From Dromiciops gliroides (lineage: Eukaryota; Chordata; Mammalia; Microbiotheria; Microbiotheriidae), in contig NC_057867.1 in the NCBI RefSeq assembly GCF_019393635.1, forward strand, positions 50,602,143 to 50,666,142: a DNA stretch of 64,000 nucleotides, given 5' to 3'. This document shows, piece by piece, positions 36,433 to 48,174 of the stretch (position 1 is the stretch's first letter; each line of letters starts with the position of its first letter). The notes under the pieces were generated by a model. The model searched no databases and was not told where the DNA came from. It saw only the letters and a program-made list of their open reading frames with translations. Position numbers and translations under genes: made by a program.

Positions 36433-36609
36433 TTAAAAGAGTTGGCTCTCCATTACCGAAATCCAAGTCAACCTCACAGGAATCAATTTCTCTGATGGAA
36501 AAATAGTCTCTAACCCTGCAGTAGCTTTACTGGTCTTTCTGAGCTTCCTCAGAAATTACTGCCAGTGATCTAGAAATCACATCTGGAAACTCAGTACCCT
36601 GGCAGCTTC

Positions 36610-36835
36610 ACTGGCAGTTAAGTGCATCATCCTGGAGAGAGGACTTAGAGTCAGGAGACACCTGAGTTCAAACCAAGCCAGAGACACTAGATGTGTGACC
36701 CCGGGCAAGTCACTTAACTCCCCCCCTCAGCCTCAGTTTCCTCATCTCCATAGGGGGGATAACAATAGCCCCTCCCTCCCAGTGTTGCTGTGAAGATCAA
36801 ATGAGACAACAGGTAAAATGCTTTATGTGACACTG
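36610..36835 (+). mobile_element. MIR
   Basis: Core 'gtgtgaccccgggcaagtca' and 3' region present. Confidence 0.75.
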
Positions 36836-36839
36836 GTTG

Positions 36840-37552
36840 AAGTTGGTGCCCTCTGCTTAAAGGCCAGGTATGTTACATTTCATCCTTCCCCCAGGGTTTT
36901 CCAGTGCCCCTTAAGGGGAATTAAGGGGGGTATCTAGGTTCTCTGCCAATTGCTCCAATCCCCACCTGTAATGTTTCCTCAAGTGTAGGGGGTTGGTCCT
37001 CTGTACCCCAGTTCCATTTAGCTATGAGTGGTCATATTAGCCTTCACAAAGGAATATTTACTTCAAAGGGATATTAACAAATATACTAGCATACTCCACA
37101 ACATGTGGGAGGCATAATCCCCCCAATACTCCCTCAGTCTGGGAGGGGATTAGCTTCACAGCTTAGCTCAGTTCCTATAGAGTACAGTCCCAAGTTTCAA
37201 GTCCCAAACTCTCCTCAGACTCAAATCCCAGGCACCTTGGCTTTGTCCGGGCTTCCCTGCTGGGCTGGCTGGCTACCACATCCCGTTTGGATTCCTGGCT
37301 CCCAGGTCACCACGGCTGGAGCTCCCAGGGCTGCTGGGGATTATTGCCTGTGCATGAAACTGAGAAGGACAAACAAAACAGGACAAAAACAGGAACACCC
37401 TCAACTATTGGGCCCAAAAGGATAGAGAGGAAGAGGGGGTTCCCCCTTCTTGATTTCATTCATAGCATCCCCACTGTGGGTAAATTGTGGGTGATCTTCA
37501 CCCTTGGGATGAAACAGGAAAGAAGGAATAGGAAAGAGAGACATTGTCCCCA
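36840..37552. other. Unassigned 0.7-kb stretch
   Basis: Moderate GC and no repeat recognised; a 106-codon frame at 37105-37425 is proline-rich and unconvincing. Confidence 0.3.
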
Positions 37553-37565
37553 TGTGGCAGTTTTT

Positions 37566-37711
37566 TTTTTTTTTTAGTGAGGCAATTGGGGTTAAGTGAC
37601 TTGCCCAGGGTCACACAGCTAGTAAGTGTTAAGTGTCTGAGGCCGGATTTGAACTCAGGTACTCCTGAATCCAGGGCCAGTGCTTTATCTACTGTGCCAC
37701 CTAGCTGCCCC
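37566..37711 (-). mobile_element. CORE-SINE, subfamily B
   Basis: 13-bp TSD tgtggcagttttt at 37553-37565 and 37716-37728, with a few extra bases at the head. Confidence 0.9.
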
Positions 37712-38164
37712 ACCGTGTGGCAGTTTTTAAAGAGACATCTAGTTGAAGGAGGCTACTCCTACCCATGTGGTAGGAGAATGCATGATGCAGTGTGTCCCCA
37801 AGTTAGGCAAGCTGGGCAGATTCCAAGCCCCATTACATATATAAATGCTTAATGTTATTATTACCCAAGGATATAATTCATCTGGCTATGAGAGCTTAAA
37901 TTCTTCAAGGACAACTAGGTCCACCTTTACTATTTCCTTATGAGTTGTTTTTGTTCATGCAGTTAATGGAAAGTGTAAACCGAGGCAAACCAAGGTATCT
38001 ATTTTCACAAAAGGTATTCTATTTCCTGTGGTCCTTTTGTTTTGCAGTTGTGAGATTTATCTATTTTAAAATGAAGGAATCAATTTTGACTTTCCATCAA
38101 AATTTCTGTTCCTAGACATGAGTACATTCCAGATAAAAGCATTTTGATTTACTGGCCAATCTTT

Positions 38165-38560
38165 ATCAGTTCCTACTTGTTTTTGTTTTATTGTGTTGTT
38201 TTTTTCCAATTAACTAGCATTTGTTTTCTCTTCCTCCTCCTCAACTGAAAAAAAAAGAAAAGGAAAAACAAAACCCTTACAACAAATATGCATATTCATG
38301 CAAAATAAATTGCTGCATTGGCCAAGTCCAAAAATGTATGTTTCAATCAGGCCTGTTACCATTCTGTCAAGAGGTGGGCAGCATGTTTCATCATTGCTCC
38401 TCTGGAATTGATCAGAGTTCTAATTTCAAGATTGTTTGTCTTGGCATTGTTATTGTTTCTATATAAATTATTTATTTGGTTCTACATACTTCACTCTACA
38501 TAAGTTCATACAAGTCTTCCAAAGTTTCTCCGAAACTGTCCCTCTTCCCATTTCTTACAG
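38165..38560 (-). mobile_element. Antisense L1 3' remnant
   Basis: Diverged L1 3' region (catattcatgcaaaataaatt ... cattggccaagtcc) like those at 30490 and 35700. Confidence 0.5.
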
Positions 38561-38739
38561 AAGTATTGATTGATTGCCTGTGGTACCTTTCAGCAAAATG
38601 TAGTTTCCTTGTTTATCTCTTCATCAAATCTATCTTTGCTGTTGTTTTGTTTAAGATTGTGATTGTTACTCTTGCTTTTTTGAGCTCACAGATGGTATGA
38701 AATTTTTGATCCAGCCTCTTATTTGAATTGTTTGCATCT

Positions 38740-39120
38740 TTCTGTTTCAAGAGCCTGGAACAACTGTCACTCCTCTGCTTTGTCTACTGACCTCTGTGGC
38801 TTTCTTTAAGTCCCAACAAAAATCCTGCCTTCTCTAGGAAGCTTTCCCTAACCCTTCTTAATTTCAATGCTTTCCCTCTTTTAATTATTTCCTATTTATC
38901 ATATATATATATATAATATATATATGTACACATACACACGTATCTAAATTTGCTTTGTGTATATTTGTTTGCATCTTGTCTTCCCCTTTAGATTATAAGC
39001 TCCTTGAGGGCAGGGACTGTCTTTTTTATGCCTCTTTTTTTTCTTTTACCTCTTTTTGTATCCCTAGTGCTTAGCATAGTGCCTGGAACATATTAGGTAC
39101 TTAATAACTTTTATTGAAGT
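38740..39120 (+). mobile_element. L2/CR1-clade LINE 3' end
   Basis: It carries the familiar end 'ctccttgagggcagggactg' followed by 'agtgcttagcatagtgcctgg'. It is split by an (AT)n tract at 38898-38925. Confidence 0.75.
38896..38942. repeat. (AT)n microsatellite
   Basis: AT-only run inside an L2/CR1 3' end. Confidence 0.85.
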
Positions 39121-39291
39121 GAAGTGAAGTGCATTTCTTGTAAACAACATGATGGATTCTGCATTCTAATCCATTCTGCTGTCTGCCTTTGTTTTTTGCC
39201 TGAGTTCATCCCATCCACAGTTATGATAGTTAATTGTGTATTTCCTTCTATCCTAATCAGTTATACTTTTTCCTCTCTTTGCTCCTCATCC

Positions 39292-39443
39292 TTTTTTTTT
39301 TTTTTTTTTGGTGAGGCAATTGGGGTTAAGTGACTTGCCCAGGGTCACACAACTACTAAGTGTTAAATGTCTGATGCCGGATTTGAGCTCAGGTCCTCCT
39401 GAATCCAGGGCTGGTGCTCTATCCACTGTGCCACCTAGCTGCC
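39292..39443 (-). mobile_element. CORE-SINE, subfamily B
   Basis: Flanked by cctcatcc on both sides; long T-run tail. Confidence 0.9.
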
Positions 39444-39451
39444 CCTCATCC

Positions 39452-39905
39452 CTTCTTTATCACAGGTTCTTCCCCTTTCTTTCCTTCCTTTTAATCCTCT
39501 TTTCACAATCTCCCCTCTTGTTTTCCTATCCTGCAGATCAGCTACCCTGCCTCTTGGGGCTCATGGTTTCTTTGCCCAGCTTCATTCCATTTTTTCCAAG
39601 TCCTGATGGCTTTCCCTCTGCCTCCCCACTGTGGATACCTAGCTCTTCTGCCCATGTCTACCTAGCTTGCCCCAGACAGGCGCCTCCAAGCATTCCCATC
39701 TTTGAGGTGGGATTGGGGTATATGCTGGGCTTTGATGGGTTACTGCCATATAGGAACCATATTTTAAAACCTGGAAAGTCTCAGAAAGTATTGTTGCAAT
39801 TGAGTCTCTTTGTTTTTAGCTTGTGTCTTTGGTTCTTTGGCTCTTTGGCTCTCAAAGCTTCCCTGACCTTTGATTATTTTGCCTTTGACTTCTTCTAACA
39901 CTTCT
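39452..39905. other. Unassigned pyrimidine-rich stretch
   Basis: A long frame runs through from a SINE, with no similarity to a known protein. Confidence 0.3.
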
Positions 39906-40090
39906 TGGAGGCAGTGTGGCATGATAGAAGGAGTGGTAGCTTTGGACTCCAGAGGATTCCATCTCTGTCACTTATTAGCATTGGGGCCTTAGACAAGTCA
40001 CTTCACCCCTGTGGAACTAAAGGGCCTCATCTGTCAAATGATAAGGTTGAGTTACACAGTCTGTACAGTCACTTTTAACTCTCTGTACCT
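39906..40090 (+). mobile_element. MIR
   Basis: Head, core and part of the 3' region. Confidence 0.65.
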
Positions 40091-40724
40091 CTGGTTTTCG
40101 GAACTTTTCTTTCACCCTGTTGCTAACTTCTGGTGTGATTACACCCTGATATCAATGCCTCTTCTGTTCTCAGTCGGCCTGTTTGGTTTCCCCTCACCAC
40201 CTTGGTTGGGGTTGGCCTGAAGCCAACTGGTACAAATGTCTGAGGGCTCCCAGATGGGGCCTATATTGCTCTTCCTGATCTCTCTCCTCCCTAAGACCAG
40301 TGACCCACTGTCTTGAAACTGATCTCCTGGTAAGAGACCATTGAAAACTGCCCACTAGCTGATCACCCTCTTGTGTTCTGCTGGGGCCTTTCACCTCACG
40401 TGGCTGTTGGAGTGTTTACGGGTGGCTTCCTTCTGCAGGTAGTTCATGTTGACCCATCTGGTTAGGCTGTCTCATAGTGTCTTGAGATCAGTGTTTTTCA
40501 CTGCGTGTGCTTGGCTCTGGAAACTCAAAGAAACTTTTTCTGTTCCCCGCATTAGAGGAGGATTTTGGCAACCCCAACTCCAAGTAAGCTGTTAAACTGT
40601 AACTGAAATGCCACTATTTACAAATTTCAAAGTGGCTGGAATGATTCCACCCCTTCTCCTAGTGGGGGAAACTTCAAAAAAATTCCAAGCCTCTGATGAT
40701 AGGGGGATTTTAACTAGGTAGGAG
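40091..40724. other. Unassigned stretch
   Basis: Nothing recognised. Confidence 0.3.
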
Positions 40725-40985
40725 TTGGTATTTGGAGTCAGATGCCAAAAGTTCGAATCCTGAGCCTTGCCAATTACTGCTTATGTGAGCTTGGGACAGT
40801 CATTCAACCTTTTCTGAGGCACTAGACCTAGAGGCACGAAGACCACCTCCATTGCTTACCAGAATTGTGACCCTGGGCAACTCACCATACCTTATTTTCC
40901 TCATCTATAAAACAAGGGGGTCAGAAATCATGGCCCCTGAGGTCTCCATCTATGAACCTGGGTCTCAGTCCAACCCATACCCCTT
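40725..40985 (+). mobile_element. MIR, possibly two overlapping copies
   Basis: Two core-like stretches (gagcttgggacagtcattca and gaccctgggcaactcaccat). Confidence 0.6.
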
Positions 40986-41001
40986 AAAATTCCTTCTAGT
41001 C

Positions 41002-41210
41002 CGGGGGTCCTTAGGCTTTTGGATGCCGCAGACCCGTTCGGCGCTCTTCTCAGAATCGTGTTTTTAAATGTATTATAGGAAACACATATTATCATATGTG
41101 TTTCCTGTAATACAAAAGCAGCTGATTACACTGGAATACAGTGACCAACGTATTCAAAGGTCCCACACTTCAGGTTAGGAACTCCTGTTCTATAACGTAC
41201 TTGAGAGGTG
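41002..41210. mobile_element. Non-autonomous hAT-like element with internal hairpin
   Basis: The left end gggggtccttaggctttt and the right end caggttaggaactcctg are imperfect inverted repeats. The interior follows a mammalian hAT-type element (gacccg ... cttctcagaatc). A strong hairpin lies inside (41069-41114). Confidence 0.5.
41069..41114. repeat. 21-bp inverted repeat, 4-bp loop
   Basis: tgtattataggaaacacatat pairs with 41094-41114 with a single mismatch; the loop is tatc. It lies in a hAT-like element. Confidence 0.95.
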
Positions 41211-41313
41211 GCTCTCCATTCTTTGCCCACTGCCTCCTGAGATACTTAAGTCCTCCTATGGATGGTTCTAATTGTCCAGGACAAATCTAGTCCTCCTTTT
41301 TTTTTCTAGTCTT

Positions 41314-41461
41314 TTTTTTTTTTTTGCGGGGCAATGGGGGTTAAGTGACTTGCCCAGGGTCACACAGCTAGTAAGTGTCAAGTGTCTGAGGCCGGATTTG
41401 AACTCAGGTACTCCTGAATCCAGGGCCGTTGCTTTAACCACTGCGCCACCCAGCTGCCCCC
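41314..41461 (-). mobile_element. CORE-SINE, subfamily A
   Basis: 9-bp TSD tctagtctt at 41305-41313 and 41462-41470. Confidence 0.9.
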
Positions 41462-41470
41462 TCTAGTCTT

Positions 41471-42106
41471 CCTTCTAACGAGCTGAGCCGCCTTCCAAGG
41501 GTTTGGATACAGCTTTCCCTGCTTTCTCTTCCCTCACCCCTTACAACCTCCCCTTTATTCCCTTTTCTTAGGCTAAATATTCTAAGTTCCTTCAACCAGT
41601 CCTTATATGGCATGAAGTCAAGGCCCTTCACCATCTTTGGCCACCCTCCAGATAATCTATGTCCCTTGGATTGATTGAGCCATGGATGATGTAAACCTGG
41701 GTTACACCCACAGACTTGCCTTGTAGAAGAGAGCAGACCCTGATCTGCTGAAGGAGAGGGAGAGGGGGAAGAGAGAGAGATTGATTGATTGATTGATTGA
41801 TTGAGATCAAACATGAGTATGAAGTTGGGTCCCTGGACATCAGGGGCAAAGTTTGCTTATCCATGTAATATAGTCACTACCCCCATCCATCCCATATATT
41901 CCTTCTCCACCACACAAACGCCGTTTTAGCCTCAGAAACAGTACCAACAGGCAGCAACAACACCTCACACACACAACTTGGAGGAAAAGACACCTCCAAC
42001 TGGAAGAGTTCCTAAACCAAGCTTCCTAGAGAAAGGAAGATGAGTTTGGGATAAAGCTGAGGCAGCCCTGTCTTAGCTCCAGGACCAAACAAGAGTTTAA
42101 GCTGAG
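41471..42106. other. Unassigned stretch with short repeats
   Basis: Only the (GATT)n run and the purine-rich patch before it stand out. Confidence 0.3.
41780..41805. repeat. (GATT)n microsatellite
   Basis: Six tetranucleotide units after a purine-rich stretch. Confidence 0.9.
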
Positions 42107-42246
42107 GAGAAACTAGATGGCACAGCTGATAAAATACCGGCCCTGGATTCAGGAAGATCTGAGTTCAAATTTGGCCTCAGACACTTGACACTAGCTGTGT
42201 GACCCTGGGCAAGTCACTTAACCCTGATTGCCCTGCAAAAAAAAGA
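42107..42246 (+). mobile_element. CORE-SINE, subfamily A, diverged
   Basis: Older copy with changes in the head and core; short A tail. Confidence 0.85.
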
Positions 42247-42813
42247 GGTGAAGCTGAGTACTAGTCAGGAACAGAGCCATGATGTGTAGGAGCAAGCTTG
42301 GACCTTGTCCTCCACTAGCACTGTGACTTACAAGGTACTTAACAATCTACCCCTAGTTATTTTCCCTTTGGGGGAGGATCCTCAACCATAGAAATAATAG
42401 TATAATTATAGAGGATTAGTTGGGGCCTTGGGAAAGAGGGGTTGTTCTTTGCCCTTAGGGGAGTGTCAGCCTTAGGGAAGTATCACAAGTTGGGAGGGCT
42501 TTGTGATTGGGGGTGGGGTCCTTGATGGAGGACAGAGTTGCTCTTTCTCGTTCTGGATGGAAATCCTTTGAGCTTTCCTTCTTCTGTCATGTCGAATCAA
42601 GCCTGTCCTGTATCCCTGCCTGGGAGCTAAAGGCCTTTTTCCCTTTCTACATAATGACTTAGAGACAAGCCATACTCAAGTGTTCTGGGGGATGCCTTGG
42701 CTGGGGGATATGAGCCAAGGAGTAATTTGTAAGAAGCCCTGATAAGATTGAACCTATTACATATAAAATCAGGGTTCAAGTGCTGGGATACAGAGAAAGA
42801 ATTCATTCTTCCA
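42247..42813. other. Unassigned stretch
   Basis: Nothing recognised. Confidence 0.3.
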
Positions 42814-42824
42814 CACCTTCTTTC

Positions 42825-42976
42825 TTTTTTCTTTTTTTTGCGGGGCAATGAGGGTTAAGTGACTTGCCCAGGGTCACACAGCTAGTAAGTGTCAAGTGTC
42901 TGAGGCCAAATTTGAACCCAGGCCCTCCTGAATCCACGGCTGGTGCTTTATCCACTGCGCCACCTAGCTGCCCACC
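42825..42976 (-). mobile_element. CORE-SINE, subfamily A
   Basis: 11-bp TSD caccttctttc at 42814-42824 and 42988-42998, with about 12 extra bases at the head side. Confidence 0.9.
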
Positions 42977-42999
42977 GCCTCCCCCGTCACCTTCTTTCG

Positions 43000-44060
43000 A
43001 TGAGACAAACGTGGTTCTTTTCGAAAGGGCAGAAAAAGAGACCTATGGACTCATTGCATTAATGAATAGTGATGCAAAAGGTGCTAAAATAAAAGATTAG
43101 GAAAATAGATCATAGCAATATAACTTCCTCCCCCAATGTATTATTACCAAGTTGGATTTATTCCAGGAATGCAGTGATGTTTCAATATTAGGAAGACCAT
43201 TAGTCTAATAAATCATATTAGTAAAACAATAAAAATCATGTGATTATATGAATAGATGGAGAAAAAGAGACTTCAGTGGAATACAATATTCATTTGTCCA
43301 GAACCCTGAAAAGCACAAGAATAAGGATTTTCCCCCCTCAACATAGTAAAAAGTATTTGTCTGAAACCAAGAACTAGCATTCTTTGTAATGGAGAAACAT
43401 CAGATGTTCCCCCATGAAAACCGGATAAAACAAGGATGCACACTGTCACCAGTATCGTTTGGCATAGTTCTAAAAATGTCAGTTCTAGCAACAAGAAACC
43501 AAAAAGCCAAAGGAATCCGAAATACCAGCAAAGAAGAAGCTAAACTCTTTCTGTTTGCAGATGATATGCTATGTTACTTACTTCCAAGAGAATCAACAAC
43601 CTCCAAAATTGAGATAATAAAGAGCTCATGCCAAATAGCAGGACCCCAAATCAACCCACAAAAATAATCAGCATTTCTATGTTACTTACCCAGCCCAGGA
43701 AAAAGAGATAGAAAGAGAAATGCCATTTAAAATAACAAAATGTATTAAATATCCGGGAGTTAGCCTACCAGGCCCCACACAGGATTTCTGTAAAGATAAC
43801 GATGAAACAATTTTTATGGGAATAAATAGTGAGGTATTCAACGTTCAGGGCTAATAAAGCATGAGAAGAGAGGGAAAATGATGATCCCACTCAGATGAAC
43901 CTACACGTTTCCCACAATACCAGTGGGCTACTTTGTGGAACCAGCCAAGATAATAAGAAAACCCATATGCAAGAACAGAAGGTCAAGTACATCAAGGGAA
44001 ATAATAAAAACAGCAGTAGGAAGGCTAGAGGAATGGAAGGTAGTACACTCTATTTACCAG
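43000..44060 (+). pseudogene. Sense L1 ORF2 fragment with intact FADD box
   Basis: The frame at 43389-43667 carries KQGCTLSPVSFGIVL and LFLFADDMLCYL, the RT boxes B and A2 of L1, with both aspartates present. Stops flank this 92-codon run, so it is only a fragment. The start is hidden behind a SINE ending near 42976. Confidence 0.75.
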
Positions 44061-44099
44061 GTCTCCTATTATACTCTCAAGTACCCAGGCAGCCTGACC

Positions 44100-44280
44100 C
44101 AGTGTGTGTGCAGTCAGGTCATGGAATCACTGGCAGTGGGCTCAGAGGTCATCTCCAATCCTTTCATTTTACAGACAGGGAAGTTAAAGCCAAGTGACTT
44201 GGCCAAGGTCACCCAGAGGGTATGAAATAACTCGATGATCCTCTGAGACCAGAGTTCTATTTCAGCCTTTCCCACTTGGT
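44100..44280 (-). mobile_element. MIR
   Basis: Antisense core 'gtgacttggccaaggtcacc'. Confidence 0.65.
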
Positions 44281-44284
44281 CTCT

Positions 44285-44500
44285 CACACTAACCCCCTAC
44301 ACTTTTTGAAACAAATGACATCTATTCCTGCCTTGGTGCTTTTTGCTCGTATGGTTTCTTCATGCCTTGGAAGTCCTTCTCTTTTCTGTGTCAATCATAA
44401 TCCTAGCCTTCCTTTCAGTCCCCTTTCAAGTCCCGCCTCCTAGCACAGTGCCTGGCACATAGCAGGTGCATAATAAATGTTCATTGACTGACCAACTGAC
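44285..44500 (+). mobile_element. L2/CR1-clade LINE 3' end fragment
   Basis: It ends with 'agcacagtgcctggcacata' and 'gcaggtgcataataaatg', the common 3' end of this LINE clade. Confidence 0.65.
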
Positions 44501-44808
44501 CTGACCTTTGAGGCTTATAGTGATTTTTCCTTCTTTTAGATGCAGACTTTATGGTGCAATAGACAGTCTTCTGGTGTGCTTTCTATGGCCACTCCAATGC
44601 TATTTTCATTTTTCTTACACAGGAGATTTGTTCAGAAAAGCTTTTATGATCTTCAGCTTCACTAAGAGAGGGCTAGCCTCAGGATTCAAGAGGCACCAGT
44701 CCTGCTGTCCTGTCCTAGTCAATTAATAAACATTTATGAAGTGCCTCCTATGTGCCAGACATTGTGCTAAATGCAGGGGGGTACAAAGAGAGGCAAAAGA
44801 AAGGCCCA

Positions 44809-44957
44809 GGGATAGCCAGGTGGCACAGTGGGTAGAGCACTGACCCTGGATTCAGGAGGACCTGAGTTCAACTCCAACCTCAGACACTTAACACTTACTA
44901 ACTGTGTGACCCTGGGCAAGTCATTTAACCCTGATTGCTTCATCAAAAAAAGAGAGA
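44809..44957 (+). mobile_element. CORE-SINE, subfamily B-like
   Basis: Tail ttgcttcatcaaaaaaagag; followed by a run of about 16 G. Confidence 0.9.
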
Positions 44958-44974
44958 CGGGGGGGGGGGGGGGG
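44958..44974. repeat. Poly-G run
   Basis: About 16 consecutive G at a SINE end. Confidence 0.85.
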
Positions 44975-45339
44975 CTATCCTCAAGGAGCTCAGTATCTGA
45001 TGGTCAGATCATATTGGGAATCTTGTGTTTAGTTCTGGATGCCACATTTTAGGAAATGTTAATAAGCTGGTGAGCATCCAGAGACCAGGATGGTGGAGGG
45101 CCATAAGGTCAAGGGCCTGCATGGGGAAGCTAGATCAGCCTGGCTCTCTTTGGCCCCAGAGGGGCAGAACCAGGAGCAATGGGGGCTGGAGGTGGGATGG
45201 GCTATGGTTCACAAGCTCTTAATATCAGGAAAAGCTTCTTAACAATTAGTGCTATTTATTCATGGGGAGAATGGGCTGTCTCACATGAGGTGACTTTTCC
45301 CTCACTGGAGGACTTTAAGCAGAATATGGGTGTATGCTT

Positions 45340-45635
45340 TGGCTTAGAGCATGAGGCTTGAAATCAGGAAGACCTGAGTTCAAATCCAGCCTCAGACATT
45401 TAATACCCGTGTGATCTTATCATTGTCATCATCAAGCAAATTATTATTGTTGTCATTGTTATTATTATTATTAAGCAAATTGCTTGCCTCAGTTTTCTCT
45501 TCTGTTAAATGGGAATAATAACAACACCTACCTCCCAGGGTTGCTGTGAGAATCAAATGAGATAGTGATTGTCAAGTGCTTAGCACACAACCTGGCAAAC
45601 AGTAAGTGCTATATAAATGTTAGCTATTGTTGTTG
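45340..45635 (+). mobile_element. MIR, near full length with (ATT)n insert
   Basis: The core is interrupted at 45421-45478 by an (ATT)n-type expansion; the rest is complete to the 3' end. Confidence 0.8.
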
Positions 45636-45894
45636 TCATTGTTATGCTGGGATTCTCCTTGTGGTATAGCTTGGCTTGCCTCTGAGATCCTTTACAATTC
45701 TGAAGATTCTGTTTTTCTGGGACCCCGGCCTCCTCAAGGGCAGGTATTCAAGTGAGCACACTCTAAAAAAGGGAGCATGTGTGACGTATGCCTTTTTGCA
45801 TTGTCCATAGGAGCTAGCTCAGTGTTCCTATATACCTTAGGTGTACAATTGATAGGTTTTATTTTAGGCCATTCTGGGGCATGGGCTTTCTAGG

Positions 45895-46140
45895 AGTTCT
45901 CACGTAATACTCGTTAGTTGGGTGACTATGGGCAAGTCACTTCACCTCAAAGCTTCAGTTTCTTGATCTATAAAGCTGGAGAAGGAGTATGCCTAGTGGA
46001 TAAGGTGCTGGGTTCAAATTCTTGCCACACATGGGGCTTTCCAGGCTGCAGGAATCACAGAGCCTTCCTAATACCTGGAATGTGAGAGTCAGCTGAAATG
46101 CTCTATGTGAAGGGCATTGCAAACATTAATGTGCCATAGA
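45895..46140 (+). mobile_element. MIR
   Basis: Core 'gactatgggcaagtcacttc'. Confidence 0.6.
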
Positions 46141-46214
46141 AACATCAGGCAATTTGTCCCCCTATGGGAGCGGTCTCGGGAAAGTTGGCAGCATGCATGC
46201 GAGAGGTCCAGTGG

Positions 46215-46335
46215 AAGAGAGCCCCACCCAAGTTTAAGTTCGGGTTGTGCCATTCCCTAGCTGTGTGATCTTGGACAAGTCCTCATTTGTAAAATGCATG
46301 TCGGACAAGTTGACCTCCGAGGTGCCTTTCAGTTC
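46215..46335 (+). mobile_element. MIR
   Basis: Core 'gctgtgtgatcttggacaag' and the 'gacctccgaggtgcctttc' tail. Confidence 0.65.
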
Positions 46336-46349
46336 TCACTGGAACTCCA

Positions 46350-47120
46350 GTCCAATCAAGTCAGCAAGCATGTTTTAAGATTACCCTGTACCAAGGACTT
46401 TGCTAAGGGCTGGGCAAACAAACAAAAGCCAAAAGAGGCTGTGCTCTCAAGGCACTCACGATCTAATGTGGGCTACAACATGAAAAGAACTATTAACAGG
46501 CAAGTTAGATCACAAGATAAATGAAAGATAAATTCAGGGAAGACACTGGCATTAAGGTGGACCAGCAAAGGCTTTTTGCAGAAAGTGAGATTTTAGCTTA
46601 GACTTGAAGGAAGCGGGGAAAGACAAGAGAAGGAGATGAAGAGGGAGAGCAGTCCAGGTAGGGGGCACAGCCAAGCTAAATGCATCGAGGCAGGAGATGG
46701 GGTGTCTCGTGCAAGGAACAGCAAGTGTCACTAGAGCACAGAATATTGCTCCTCATACTGCAGTATACGAAGACGGGAAAGCTAGGAAAGGGCCAAGTTA
46801 TGACGAGGGAAGATTTTGTATTTGATCCTGGAGGCAATAGGGAGCCATAGGAGTTTATTGAAGAGGAGTGACAAGGCAAGATCTGCACTTTAGGAAGATC
46901 ACTTTAATAGCTGAGTGGAGGATGGGCTGAAGTGGGGAGAGACTTAAGGCAGGCTATATGGCACTAGGCCAGGGCGGGGGAGGAGAGCAGTTGGCTGTGT
47001 TAGAAGAGAAGAGGAGAGATGAGATTTTAGGAAGGTGGAATCAACAGGACTTGGGAACAGATTGGGTATTGATGGGGGAGGGCCTGGGTGACTCAAGGGA
47101 AAGATCTGCTTGGGGAGGGG
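46350..47120 (+). repeat. Ancient interspersed repeat, long copy
   Basis: A continuous copy of about 770 bp. It includes 'gattttgtatttgatcctgg' and 'cttgggaacagattgggtat', the second overlapping the motif order of 5880-5910. It lies 1 kb upstream of the INTS6-family promoter and has no open frame of note. Confidence 0.5.
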
Positions 47121-47272
47121 TGTCAAAATACAATGCAATAACCATCAACTCATACTTGAAACTTAATAATGAGGTCTTGGGAAACTGCCTGTGAGGACAT
47201 TTCACTGGACTTTTGGGAAGATTTCTCCAAGCCCGTCCTTTCCTCCCTTATCTCATTTTGACTTGGGAGGAT

Positions 47273-47288
47273 GGGTGTGTGTGTGTGT

Positions 47289-47326
<38 letters not shown>

Positions 47327-47340
47327 GACACACACACATG
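47273..47340. repeat. (GT)n-(GA)n-(CA)n microsatellite
   Basis: Compound run about 0.9 kb upstream of the INTS6-family promoter. Confidence 0.9.
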
Positions 47341-47365
47341 TGTGCATGCAGGACACATGTATGTG

Positions 47366-48049
47366 ACACTTTTTATCCTAGAAAGCCAGGCACACTGGCA
47401 ATGAAGCTGTTGCGGGATCTCCCAGGCTGGCAAGGCTTCCAGTATAAGCTGGGGTTGTTTGCTGTGTCTGGCCACCCCTAACAGTCGACTGACAGGCTTT
47501 GCAGAAGCCCAGCCCTCGGTATGACCACTAACCCCAGGCCTCTGTAAGGCTTGCCCTAGGGAGTACCCTCGCTGATGAAACCACAGTTCCTTGAAGGCTT
47601 TAGGAAGGACAAAGGGGAGCCAGTCCCTTTTTTTGGGAGGGGAGGTGCTTCCAGTGGGTTTTGTGAGGACAATTTGCATGCTGTTGACAGAAGCTCCCTG
47701 CCAACCACCCCACAAAGGGGACAGAAATTCAAAAGCCCCCTCGTTAGTTTCTTGCCAGGGAGCTCTTGCTTAGGAAAGGGCTTAAGTTTCCCCACATTAA
47801 CTAGTGACCCGCTTGGCCCTTTGCAAAGTTTTGTGTCTGGTGAGCCTGCAGCCCCCACCCCTCAACCCCCGCTGGGTACATTTGCTTGGGGCCAACTGTT
47901 GCACTCTCCCTCCAACTCTTCCTTGGGAAAGCTTGGGGCAGAAGGGAGAAAAAAATATTAGGAGAAGCCCTCTAGCAACCCTCCCTCCCTTCGATTGCAG
48001 CCAGGGCAGGAGGGAAACCTAGGAGCATGTGCTTTACCCCAGCCGAGGG
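47366..48049. other. Upstream flank of the INTS6-family promoter, no repeat seen
   Basis: This moderately GC-rich stretch lacks any repeat I recognise. Open frames across it on both strands are low-complexity and do not resemble known proteins. It is the likely proximal regulatory flank. Confidence 0.4.
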
Positions 48050-48103
48050 CTCCCAGGCCCGCCCGCCCCGTTCTGCCCCTGGAATGGTTGGAACCTCGCA
48101 GCC

Positions 48104-48139
48104 CCACCCCTTTGTCCGACCCACAATTGAATACGCAAA
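48104..48139 (+). promoter_or_regulatory. GC/CACCC box and near-octamer
   Basis: The string gccccaccccttt resembles an Sp/KLF CACCC box. About 20 bp later, acgcaaat differs by one base from the octamer ATGCAAAT. Both lie just upstream of the CCAAT box. They are motif matches only. Confidence 0.35.
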
Positions 48140-48156
48140 TTTGGAATCCCGGCGAG

Positions 48157-48161
48157 CCAAT
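48157..48161 (+). promoter_or_regulatory. CCAAT box
   Basis: The context gagCCAATggc matches an NF-Y site. It sits 14 bp upstream of the E-box palindrome and about 420 bp before the start codon. Confidence 0.6.
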
Positions 48162-48174
48162 GGCAGGGGCCCTG

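Larger units (their letters stand above)
44700..45340 (+). mobile_element. Old LINE/CR1-like repeat, split by a SINE
   Basis: The part before the SINE has 'gaagtgcctcctatgtgcca' and resumes after it with 'ctcaaggagctcagtatctg'. The following DNA to 45340 (ctggatgccacatttta ... ccctcactggaggactttaa) matches the CR1 LINE 3' coding and UTR pattern seen in amniotes. Two adjacent elements are possible. Confidence 0.5.

Noticed and set aside
39308..39898. 196-codon open frame on the + strand
   Set aside because: Its first 40 codons are antisense SINE, and the rest is pyrimidine-rich DNA with no recognisable protein pattern or splice context.
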